Below, one piece after another: positions 17,925-25,243 of a DNA stretch of 64,000 bases (within the stretch, counting starts at the first letter, position 1; each line of letters starts with the position of its first letter). This DNA comes from Subtercola boreus. Lineage in GTDB: Bacteria; Actinomycetota; Actinomycetes; Actinomycetales; Microbacteriaceae. Below the pieces are notes generated by a model. It saw only the letters and a program-made list of their open reading frames with translations. It searched no databases and was not told the DNA's origin. The stretch spans positions 186,001 to 250,000 of the forward strand of contig NZ_NBXD01000024.1 in assembly GCF_003399645.1 (NCBI RefSeq). The letters run 5' to 3'. The position numbers and the translations under genes are program-made.

Positions 17925-17955
17925 AGCGGCGTGATCCGCGAAGGATCACGCCGCT
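17925..17955 (-). promoter_or_regulatory. Strong 13-bp hairpin between rpsK and rpoA
   Basis: AGCGGCGTGATCC (17925-17937) pairs perfectly with GGATCACGCCGCT (17943-17955), loop GCGAA. It begins 20 nt after the rpsK stop. There is no T-run after it, so it is more likely an RNA-processing or attenuation element than a full terminator. Confidence 0.6.
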
Positions 17956-17974
17956 GTCGGCTGGAAAGGAATGG

Positions 17975-18373
17975 TTATACGCGGCGACGCTTGGGCGGAC
18001 GGCATCCGTTGTGCGCCTGCGGGGTGACATCGTTGATCGTTCCGACCTCGAGGCCGGCGGCCTGGAGCGAACGGATCGCCGTCTCGCGACCCGAACCCGG
18101 TCCCTTGACGAAGACGTCGACCTTCTTGACACCCTGCTCCTGCGCCTGGCGGGCAGCCGACTCGGCTGACAGCTGTGCGGCGAAGGGGGTCGACTTGCGC
18201 GAGCCCTTGAAGCCGACGGTGCCCGACGAGGCCCAGCTCAGCACGGCGCCCGAGGGGTCGGTGATGGTCACGATGGTGTTGTTGAACGTGGACTTGATGT
18301 GGGCCTGGCCCACCGGCACGTTCTTCTTCTCTTTACGACGCGGCTTACGAGCGGCCGATTTTGGTGCTGCCAT
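17975..18373 (-). CDS. rpsK: 30S ribosomal protein S11
   Basis: Platform protein of the small subunit. 132 residues, normal length, with the basic N-terminus [33 protein letters not shown] and the C-terminal [11 protein letters not shown] typical of S11. It lies 53 bp downstream of rpsM in the alpha cluster. Confidence 0.98.
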   Translation of the reverse strand: MAAPKSAARKPRRKEKKNVPVGQAHIKSTFNNTIVTITDPSGAVLSWASSGTVGFKGSRKSTPFAAQLSAESAARQAQEQGVKKVDVFVKGPGSGRETAIRSLQAAGLEVGTINDVTPQAHNGCRPPKRRRV

Positions 18374-18426
18374 TGTTTTCTCCTAAAAACGTCTATGGCG
18401 ATGCGAGATCCCGAAGGATGTTCTCG

Positions 18427-18801
18427 CTATCGGGCCTTCTTCTTGCCGGCAACGGTGCGCTTCGGGCCCTTGCGGGTACGAGCGTTGGTCTTGGTGCGCT
18501 GGCCGTGAACAGGAAGGCCACGACGGTGACGGATGCCCTGGTAGCTGCCGATCTCGACCTTGCGGCGGATGTCGGCGGCGACCTCGCGGCGGAGGTCACC
18601 CTCTACCTTGTACGCGCCTTCGATGTGGTCGCGCAGGGCGACCAGCTGCTCGTCGGTGAGATCCTTGACGCGAACGTCACCTGAGATCTCCGTGTCGGCG
18701 AGGGTCGCGAGGGCCCTCGTGCGGCCGACGCCGTAGATGTAAGTCAGTGCGACCTCCACGCGCTTGTCGCGCGGAATGTCTACTCCTGCAATACGTGCCA
18801 T
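18427..18801 (-). CDS. rpsM: 30S ribosomal protein S13
   Basis: Small-subunit head protein contacting the P-site tRNA and L5. 124 residues. [23 protein letters not shown] at the N-terminus and [24 protein letters not shown] near the C-terminus are diagnostic. Start ATG at 18801 is preceded by AGGAG. It is separated from rpmJ by 121 bp able to fold into a branched RNA. Confidence 0.98.
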   Translation of the reverse strand: MARIAGVDIPRDKRVEVALTYIYGVGRTRALATLADTEISGDVRVKDLTDEQLVALRDHIEGAYKVEGDLRREVAADIRRKVEIGSYQGIRHRRGLPVHGQRTKTNARTRKGPKRTVAGKKKAR

Positions 18802-18833
18802 GGTGGCATGCTCCTGTTGTGAGTGGAGGTCTG

Positions 18834-18900
18834 TAGCAGAACCGGTGCCGCGGCCTCCAACCGCGGGTGTCCCCCGATGAATCGGGTTCTGGCTCTGCTA
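18834..18900 (-). promoter_or_regulatory. Structured leader upstream of rpsM (candidate ribosomal-protein leader)
   Basis: Read on the minus strand, TAGCAG (18900-18895) pairs with CTGCTA (18839-18834), extended by AACC/GGTT after a bulge. Inside are two hairpins: CCCGA-TTCA-TCGGG (18886-18873) and CCGCGG-7 nt-CCGCGG (18866-18848). Together they form a three-way junction that ends about 32 nt before the rpsM start. Alpha-operon autoregulation at rpsM is known in Enterobacteria through S4; this fold is different, so the ligand is unknown. Confidence 0.45.
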
Positions 18901-18922
18901 TAAAACGGGTGGATCGCTTCGG

Positions 18923-19039
18923 CTAGCCCTGGCGCTGCTTGTGGCGCGGGTTCGACTTGCAGATGACCATGACGTTTCCGTTGCGGCGAATGACTCGGCA
19001 GTGCTCGCAGATCGGCTTGACGCTGGGGTTGACCTTCAT
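18923..19039 (-). CDS. rpmJ: 50S ribosomal protein L36
   Basis: 38 residues, [20 protein letters not shown] then [18 protein letters not shown], with the four zinc-ligand positions C-x2-C, C and H of the zinc-binding (C+) type. It has the usual place between infA and rpsM. A 6-bp hairpin (CCCATC/GATGGG, 19067-19084) lies in the 65-bp gap to infA. Confidence 0.97.
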   Translation of the reverse strand: MKVNPSVKPICEHCRVIRRNGNVMVICKSNPRHKQRQG

Positions 19040-19104
19040 TGTTCTTTTCCTATCGCTGTCTTCGTACCCATCGAAGAAGATGGGCCGTTACTTTCCAGCG
19101 CTCT

Positions 19105-19326
19105 TTACTTGTACCGGTAAACGATACGACCACGGGTGAGGTCGTACGGGCTGAGTTCCACGATCACGCGGTCCTCGGGGAGGATACGGATGTAGTGCTG
19201 TCGCATCTTGCCCGAAATGTGGGCAAGAACTCTGTGTCCGTTGGTCAACTCGACGCGAAACATCGCGTTGGGAAGAGCCTCGACCACTGCGCCCTCGATC
19301 TCGATGACACCGTCTTTTTTGGCCAT
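19105..19326 (-). CDS. infA: Translation initiation factor IF-1
   Basis: 73 residues, one OB-fold: [56 protein letters not shown]. It opens the alpha cluster and should have its own promoter in the 118 bp after mtlD, because the mannitol operon separates it from map. That spacer is relatively A/T-rich, with TAATAT readable on the minus strand near 19430. Confidence 0.98.
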   Translation of the reverse strand: MAKKDGVIEIEGAVVEALPNAMFRVELTNGHRVLAHISGKMRQHYIRILPEDRVIVELSPYDLTRGRIVYRYK

Positions 19327-19444
19327 AACTCACTGTCTGTAGAAGTATTGATTGCTGGTCGTGCGTGATTGTTTGCATGCCGACGCGCGCGCCAGACACC
19401 AAAGATCGAGCCTACCATAAGGACGGGTGTATATTACCCGGCCC

Positions 19445-20605
19445 CTAGCGTGCGGACTGCGCCTCTGACTGCACCGACCCGAAGACCTGCACGAGGTCGT
19501 CGAACAGGGGATGCCCGGGCTCGATGCCCGTGACCTCGACCACAGCTTCGTCGGCAGAGCGAGTGCCGAGTATCTCCTGCAGCTGCACGGACTCCGGGTC
19601 GGCGGGCACGTCGAAGACGAGTGCGGCGCGGATGGCGACGAGCAGCGCCGTGGGCCTGGTGCCCCGCTCAGCGAGTTCTGCCGCCGGCCCGACGAACCGC
19701 TCATGGCGGCTGAGCTTGCGCATCGGCGCACGGCCCACCCGGTCGACGGTGTCGGGAAGGTACGGGTTGGCGAAACGCTGCAGGTTCTTCTCGAGATAGG
19801 CCTCCTGCACGGCCGGCTCGAACTCATGCTTGGCGACCAGCAGCGTTTTGGTCTCTTCGAGTACGGCCTTGACCTTCGCGAAGATCTCGGGCACCGCGAT
19901 GGCCTCGGCGACCGGGGCGATGCCCTCGGCAGCACCGAAATAGGCCGTCGCCGCGTGCCCGGTGTTCACCGTGAAGAGCTTGCGCTCGATATAGGGCGCC
20001 AGTTCCGGCACGAAGTGGGCCTCGGGGATGCTCGGCAGCGCTTCGCCGAACGGACCGCTCTCGATCGCCCATTCGAAGAAGTCCTCGACGGTGACGTTCA
20101 GCCCGGCATCCGGAGCCTGGCCGGGAACGATGCGGTCGACCGCGGTGTTCGCGAACACCGCCCGGTGGGAGGCGGCCGTGAAGTCGTCACCCAGCGCGGT
20201 TTCGATGTGGCCCCGCAGAGCATCCGTCGCGTTGATGGCGTTCTCGCACGCCATCACCTGCAGCGGAGCCAGGCCTGCTGGTCGGGCGAGCAGCGCCCGC
20301 CCGATCAACGGGGCGACGAAGCGCAGGATGTTCGGACCGACGGCCGTGGTGACGATGTCGGCCGAAGCGATCTCCGCCACGACGCCCTCTTCGTCGGAGG
20401 CACTGTTGAGGGCCCGGAAGTTGTCGACCGTCCACGTGCGGGGCGAGAGCCCCACCTCGTGCACGTCGTAGGAGGAAGCTGCGGCGAGAGCATCGATCAG
20501 CTCGGCGTTGACGTCGGCGAACACGACCTCGTAGCCGGCATTGTGCAGGATGAGTCCGACGAAACCGCGACCGATGTTCCCGGCTCCGAAGTGAACGGCC
20601 TTCAT
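19445..20605 (-). CDS. mtlD: Mannitol-1-phosphate 5-dehydrogenase
   Basis: Oxidises mannitol 1-phosphate to fructose 6-phosphate with NAD. 386 residues, family-typical. The N-terminal Rossmann motif [15 protein letters not shown] is diagnostic for MtlD, and the C-terminal helical domain contains [14 protein letters not shown] with the active-site Lys-x5-N-x2-H pattern. Its ATG overlaps the mtlF stop by 1 nt (TGATG). Last gene of the PTS operon. Confidence 0.97.
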   Translation of the reverse strand: MKAVHFGAGNIGRGFVGLILHNAGYEVVFADVNAELIDALAAASSYDVHEVGLSPRTWTVDNFRALNSASDEEGVVAEIASADIVTTAVGPNILRFVAPLIGRALLARPAGLAPLQVMACENAINATDALRGHIETALGDDFTAASHRAVFANTAVDRIVPGQAPDAGLNVTVEDFFEWAIESGPFGEALPSIPEAHFVPELAPYIERKLFTVNTGHAATAYFGAAEGIAPVAEAIAVPEIFAKVKAVLEETKTLLVAKHEFEPAVQEAYLEKNLQRFANPYLPDTVDRVGRAPMRKLSRHERFVGPAAELAERGTRPTALLVAIRAALVFDVPADPESVQLQEILGTRSADEAVVEVTGIEPGHPLFDDLVQVFGSVQSEAQSAR

Positions 20606-21042
20606 CAGTCTTCGTTCACTTCGGACAGGAGCGCGTAGACGGCCTCGTCGCTCGGCGCCTTGAGCAGCTTCTGCACCTCGTCGTCATCGCTGAAGATGAG
20701 CGCGATCTTCGAGAGGATGTCGAGGTGCCCGCCCTCCTTGCCGGCGATGCCGACGACGAAGCGAACCTCCTGGCCGTCCCAGTCGATAGGCTTGGAGTAC
20801 CGCACGAACGAGAGCGCAGAGGCGAGAATCGCGTCTTTGCCCTCGTTCGTGCCGTGCGGAATCGCCAGGTAGTTGCCCATGTAGGTGGAGACCGAGGTCT
20901 CCCGCTCGAGCATCGACGCCAGATAGTCGTTCGTCACCGCTCCGGCCGCGAGCAGCAGTTCGTTCGCCTCAGCGATCGCCTCCTCCTTGGTGCTGGCCGA
21001 TCCGTTGATCTTGATCGAATTCTGTGTCAGTACGTCGCCCAT
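20605..21042 (-). CDS. mtlF: Mannitol-specific PTS EIIA component
   Basis: Accepts phosphate from HPr and passes it to EIIB of MtlA. 145 residues, a stand-alone EIIA of the fructose-mannitol class. The phosphorylated His is in [13 protein letters not shown] near residue 65. It lies between mtlA (43-bp gap) and mtlD (1-nt overlap). In E. coli EIIA is fused to MtlA; the separate form here matches the Gram-positive arrangement. Confidence 0.95.
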   Translation of the reverse strand: MGDVLTQNSIKINGSASTKEEAIAEANELLLAAGAVTNDYLASMLERETSVSTYMGNYLAIPHGTNEGKDAILASALSFVRYSKPIDWDGQEVRFVVGIAGKEGGHLDILSKIALIFSDDDEVQKLLKAPSDEAVYALLSEVNED

Positions 21043-21085
21043 GGGACACCTGGCTCTTTCTGCGGTTCGCGGCGAACCTTCTCGG

Positions 21086-22702
21086 TTACGCCTTTTCGGA
21101 TGCGTGCTGGCGCTCGAGCAGTCCGACGATCTCGTCGTATTTCGGGCTCGACATGAAATTGTCGACCGAGACGTGCTCGGCGCTCGGTGACTGCTGCCTG
21201 GCCCGCGCCGTCAGATCCTGGTGTGTGATGACCAGGTCGATGTCGTCGGTCAGGTTCGAGATCGCCTTGTTGACCACAGTAACGTCAGTGATGCCCGCCT
21301 TCTTGATCTTGTTGCGAAGAACAGAGGCACCCATGGCGCTCGATCCCATTCCGGCGTCGCAGGCGAACACGATGTTGTGCACAGCGGCGAGGCCCTGCGC
21401 CTCCTGGGCGCGTGAGACCTCTTCGGCAGAGGCACCGTCCCGTGTCTGGAGGTCGGCGAGGCCACCTGCCTCGTTGGCGAGACCGTCGGCCTGCAGGTGT
21501 CCGAGAACCGAGCTCTGCTTGCCCTTGTTGGCCTGGGTCTGCGCGATGGCGGCGCTCAGGTCACCGGCGTTCTCCGCAGCCAGGTCGCGCTTGCGGGTGG
21601 CCCGCAGGATGACGGCGGTCACCAGGAACGAGACCGCGGCCGAGGCGATCACCGAGAGGATGACACCCACGTAGGAGTCGGGCGCCGTCTGGATCAGGAT
21701 GGCGATGATGGAGCCGGGCGAGGCCGGAGCACGGAGCCCGGTCTGGAACAGCACGTTCACGAACACACCGGTCATACCACCGAGGATCGCGGCGATGATG
21801 GTCATCGGCTTCATCAGCACGTACGGGAAGTAGATCTCGTGGATCCCACCGAAGAACTGGATGATGATGGCGCCGGGAGCGCTGGCCTTGGCCAGACCCA
21901 CACCGAAGATCGCGAACGCGATCAGGATTCCCACGCCGGGGCCGGGGTTCGCCTCGATCAGGAACAGGATGCTCTTGCCGCTCTCCGACACCTGCTGCAC
22001 ACCCAGCGGCGTGAACACACCGTGGTTGATCGCGTTGTTGAGGAACAGCACCTTGCCCGGCTCGACCAGGATCGACGCCAGCGGCAGCAGCCCGAGCGAG
22101 ACGAGCCAGTTCACGGCCGACTCGAGAGCCGCGCTCAGGGCGGTGATGACCGGGGCGATGAGGAAGAAACCGGCGATCGCGAGCAGCGCGCCCAGGATGC
22201 CTGCCGAGAAGTTGTCGACGAGCATCTCGAATCCGGGCTTGATCTTGTTCGCCCAGATCTTGTCGACCTGCTTCATGATGTAGGCCGCGAGCGGGCCCAT
22301 GATCATGGCGCCGATGAACATCGGAACCGGGCTGCCGACGATGACACCCATGGTCGCGATGACGGCGACGACACCGCCACGGGTGTTGTAGATCATCCGT
22401 CCACCGGTGTTCGCGATGAGCAGCGGCAGCAGGTAGGTGATCATCGGCGAGACGAGGCCGACGTTAGCCGTTCCGTCGGCGCTCGGGAAGCCACCGATGA
22501 TCGGCACCAGGATGCCGAACTGGGCGAGCCATCCGGTCTGGATGAACAGGGCCGTGATGAGGCCCCATGCGATGAAGGCGGCGATGTTGGGCATCACCAT
22601 TCCGGAGAGGAACGTACCGAATCGCTGGACGGCGACGCGGGCTCCCCCCTTCGTCTGGGTGCCGGCGGGTGAGCCGGTCTGGGTGGGTGACGTCGTCGTC
22701 AT
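21086..22702 (-). CDS. mtlA: Mannitol-specific PTS EIICB component
   Basis: Imports and phosphorylates mannitol. The ATG at 22702 follows AAGGAGACAGGCC and gives 538 residues; the longer open frame upstream is out of context. EIIC (about residues 25-345) is strongly hydrophobic and carries GGIHEIYFPYVLM, the conserved GIHE-type substrate site. EIIB lies near the C-terminus (about 425-520) with phospho-Cys in VFACDAGMGSSAMGAS. The last residues fit an EIICB without EIIA, which is encoded by the next gene. Confidence 0.97.
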   Translation of the reverse strand: MTTTSPTQTGSPAGTQTKGGARVAVQRFGTFLSGMVMPNIAAFIAWGLITALFIQTGWLAQFGILVPIIGGFPSADGTANVGLVSPMITYLLPLLIANTGGRMIYNTRGGVVAVIATMGVIVGSPVPMFIGAMIMGPLAAYIMKQVDKIWANKIKPGFEMLVDNFSAGILGALLAIAGFFLIAPVITALSAALESAVNWLVSLGLLPLASILVEPGKVLFLNNAINHGVFTPLGVQQVSESGKSILFLIEANPGPGVGILIAFAIFGVGLAKASAPGAIIIQFFGGIHEIYFPYVLMKPMTIIAAILGGMTGVFVNVLFQTGLRAPASPGSIIAILIQTAPDSYVGVILSVIASAAVSFLVTAVILRATRKRDLAAENAGDLSAAIAQTQANKGKQSSVLGHLQADGLANEAGGLADLQTRDGASAEEVSRAQEAQGLAAVHNIVFACDAGMGSSAMGASVLRNKIKKAGITDVTVVNKAISNLTDDIDLVITHQDLTARARQQSPSAEHVSVDNFMSSPKYDEIVGLLERQHASEKA

Positions 22703-22754
22703 GGCCTGTCTCCTTTGTGTGCGGGGGTATTTCGGGGTGGGGTGCTGGGCGTGT

Positions 22755-24479
22755 TCATGGTGCGGATGGTGCAGTGGTGGCCTCGAGAACCGCAGCGCGG
22801 GCCTCGAAGGCCGAGTTGGCCGCCAGCGCGAGGCCAGCGAACGTCTGGGCCTGTTCGAGCGTGTAGAGCGCGAGCTCAGCTCGAACATCGGCGAGTGCTG
22901 CCGGCGACATCGAGAGGGATGTCACACCGAGCCCGGTGAGAACGACGGCGAGCAGGGGGTCGGCTGCCGCCTCTCCGCAGACTCCGACCGGCTTGCCGAG
23001 GGCGACGCCGGCACGGCCGACCTCCCCGACGAGCCGCAGAACGGCCGGATGCCACGGATCCTGGAACGCGGCGACCGAACCGAGAAGTCGGTCGGCTGCC
23101 AGCGTGTACTGGGTCAGGTCGTTGGTTCCGATGCTGGCGAAGTCGGCGTCGGCGAGGATGCGGTCGGCGAGAAGCGCGGCCGAAGGCACCTCCACCATCA
23201 CACCGAGGGTGTTGAGCCCGAGCTCGCGGCCGAGAGAGGTGAAGTACCGCGTCTCTTCGACCGTCGACACCATCGGCGCCATCACCCAGAGGTCGGCCTC
23301 GGTGACGGCCGCGGCGTTCGCGAGCGCCGTGAGCTGGTCGCGCAGCACCTGCTCGTTCGCCCGGAGTGCCCGCAGGCCACGGAGCCCGAGGGCGGGGTTC
23401 TCTTCATCGGAGTCGTTGAGGAAGCTGAGCGGCTTGTCGGCACCGGCGTCGAGCGCCCGGACGACGACCTTCTTGCCGCCGAAGGCCGCCAGGAGCTTCG
23501 TGTACTGCTCCTGCTGCGCCTCGACGGTCGGTGCCGAGGTTGCGTCGAGGAAGAGGAACTCGGTGCGGAACAGCCCGACGCCCTCGGCGCCCTTCGCCAC
23601 AGCGTCGGCCGCGGCATCCGCGGAGCCGAGGTTCGCGAGCAGCGGGATGAGGGTGCCGTCAGCAAGGCGGCCGGCGCCCGTGGGCGCCACCGGGCGGGCC
23701 TTCCGTTCGGCGAGGGTGGCCTCGGCGGCGGAGACCTCGTCTTCGCTCGGCGACGCCGTGACCGTGCCGGTCGAGGCATCGACGATCACGGTCTCACCGT
23801 CGCTCAGCTGGAGGGACCCGGCCGCGCCGACCACGGCGACGATCGCTTTGTCACGGGCGAGGATCGCCGTGTGCGAGGTCGGCCCACCCTCGCTCGTCAC
23901 CAGGGCGAGCACCTTGTCGAGGTCGAGCAGGGCGGTGTCAGCGGGAGCGAGGTCGCTCGCGACCAGAACGAAGGCGAAGTCGGGGTCGGGGATGCCCGGG
24001 GCAGCAACGCCCTGCAGGTGTGCCACCACGCGCTGCGAGACATCGTTGAGGTCGGTTGCCCGCTCAGCCATGTATCCGCCCATGCTCACCAACAGGTCGC
24101 GGAACCCGGCGAACGCCTCGAAGACGGCGCGCTCAGCGGTGAGACCGCCGCCGACGCGCACCTCGACGTCGTCGGCGAGCGTCGGGTCTTCGGCCATGAA
24201 GGCCTGCGCCTCGAGAACGTCGTGGGCCGCTCCGCCCGCGCGCTCACCGCGGGCGCGGATGTCTGCCGCGGTCGCTCCGAGAGCTGCGGAGGCCCGTTCG
24301 AGCTCGGCCGCCGGCGTCAGGCGCGACGGGGTGCTCTCGGGCTCGGGCAAGGGCTCGGGCATCCGCAGCACCGGGCCGACGGCGAGTCCGCGGCCGATGC
24401 CCGCGCCAGTCAGCACGGTGACCCGCTCGCTTGTCGTGGCGGCTGTCTGCACGCTTGTCTGCACCGCGTCACTCCGCAT
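22755..24479 (-). CDS. ptsI: Phosphoenolpyruvate--protein phosphotransferase (enzyme I)
   Basis: Takes phosphate from PEP to HPr. 574 residues from ATG at 24479, overlapping ptsH by 11 bp. The phosphorylated His is in SEGGPTSHTAILAR, and the PEP-binding barrel contains GVGLFRTEFLF, ALDAGADKPL, FASIGTNDLTQY and the catalytic Cys region GVCGEAAADP. All key residues are present, so it should be active. A general EI usually lies with ptsH away from sugar-specific genes; here it is within the mannitol operon. Confidence 0.96.
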   Translation of the reverse strand: MRSDAVQTSVQTAATTSERVTVLTGAGIGRGLAVGPVLRMPEPLPEPESTPSRLTPAAELERASAALGATAADIRARGERAGGAAHDVLEAQAFMAEDPTLADDVEVRVGGGLTAERAVFEAFAGFRDLLVSMGGYMAERATDLNDVSQRVVAHLQGVAAPGIPDPDFAFVLVASDLAPADTALLDLDKVLALVTSEGGPTSHTAILARDKAIVAVVGAAGSLQLSDGETVIVDASTGTVTASPSEDEVSAAEATLAERKARPVAPTGAGRLADGTLIPLLANLGSADAAADAVAKGAEGVGLFRTEFLFLDATSAPTVEAQQEQYTKLLAAFGGKKVVVRALDAGADKPLSFLNDSDEENPALGLRGLRALRANEQVLRDQLTALANAAAVTEADLWVMAPMVSTVEETRYFTSLGRELGLNTLGVMVEVPSAALLADRILADADFASIGTNDLTQYTLAADRLLGSVAAFQDPWHPAVLRLVGEVGRAGVALGKPVGVCGEAAADPLLAVVLTGLGVTSLSMSPAALADVRAELALYTLEQAQTFAGLALAANSAFEARAAVLEATTAPSAP

Positions 24480-24738
24480 CGAGGTCACGCTCCAGCATTG
24501 CCGCGAGCTCGTCGAGCACGGTCTCGGCGTTGTCGCCCTCGGCAGAGAGGGTGACGGTGTCGCCCGACTGGATCCCGAGCGAGATGATGCCCAGGATGCT
24601 CGCGGCATTCACCGGCTTGCCCTCTGCCTTTGTGAGGTTCACCTTGACACCCGACTTGGCGACCGCCTGGGTGAAGAGGGAGGCCGGGCGGGCGTGCAGC
24701 CCGTGCGAGGAGGCGATGGTCGCGGTGCGTTCGGTCAT
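24469..24738 (-). CDS. ptsH: PTS phosphocarrier protein HPr
   Basis: 89 residues, normal for HPr. The phosphorylated His lies in SSHGLHARPASLF (His about 17). Position 46, where Firmicute HPr has the regulatory serine, falls in NAASILGIISLG, so a Ser is present, but the HPr kinase needed for its use is generally absent from Actinobacteria. ATG at 24738 overlaps the stop of the EIIB-like gene by 4 bp (ATGA). Confidence 0.97.
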   Translation of the reverse strand: MTERTATIASSHGLHARPASLFTQAVAKSGVKVNLTKAEGKPVNAASILGIISLGIQSGDTVTLSAEGDNAETVLDELAAMLERDLDAE

Positions 24739-25091
24739 GAGAACTCTTTCGTGGTGCGGTGGGCGGGAAATTGGGCGAGGTCGGTGTCGGGCATGGTGCC
24801 GATGGCGAGGTCGAGCGCGTCGTCCTCGCCGCCCTGCCCGAAGACGGTGTCGGGCAGCAGCGCGACGGGCACGTCGTACCGTGCGGCGGCCTCTCGAAGC
24901 GTGCCCAGCGCAGCCGCGAGATGCGGGCCGACGAGCAGAACGTCGATGCCGGGCATCCGGGAGTCCAGGGCGGGTTGGCTGACGGCCTTGACCGTCGCCT
25001 CGAAGCCACGTGCCCGGGCAGCGGTACGCATGCGATGGGCCAGGAACGTGCTCGATGCACCGGCGCCGCAGACGACGAGAATGTTCTTCAC
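24735..25091 (-). CDS. Stand-alone PTS EIIB-like protein (lactose/cellobiose class)
   Basis: 118 residues. The N-terminus MKNILVVCGAGASSTFLAHRM has the phospho-Cys P-loop of the lactose/chitobiose EIIB class, followed by IDVLLVGPHLAAAL in the right place for that fold. No partner EIIC of the same class is in the window; MtlA already contains its own EIIB. It starts the operon EIIB-HPr-EI-MtlA-MtlF-MtlD. It may serve a transporter encoded elsewhere or act as a regulatory phosphate acceptor, for example for MtlR (inference). The start is GTG or ATG at 25091, just after GGAGG. Confidence 0.85.
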   Translation of the reverse strand: MKNILVVCGAGASSTFLAHRMRTAARARGFEATVKAVSQPALDSRMPGIDVLLVGPHLAAALGTLREAAARYDVPVALLPDTVFGQGGEDDALDLAIGTMPDTDLAQFPAHRTTKEFS

Positions 25092-25243
25092 GGTTCTCGC
25101 CTCCTTGCGCGATCGTGCCGACCCATGAAGGGCCGCATTACAGGTACCAGCCCAGTCTGCTGAAAATCTGCCGAGCGTTCCACCAGAAAAGTTTCCGCCC
25201 CTGTGGAAAGGTGTCTGCGGTTTCGCGGGTAGAGTTTCAGGCC
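25092..25243. promoter_or_regulatory. Divergent control region of the mannitol operon and mtlR
   Basis: 152 bp between divergent genes. It holds an inverted repeat TTTCC-8 nt-GGAAA (25192-25196, 25205-25209), a possible MtlR operator. For the minus-strand operon, TGTAAT preceded about 18 nt by TTTTCA is a plausible promoter. On the plus strand, TAGAGT at 25230-25235 lies 8 nt before the mtlR ATG, so mtlR may be nearly leaderless. Confidence 0.45.
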
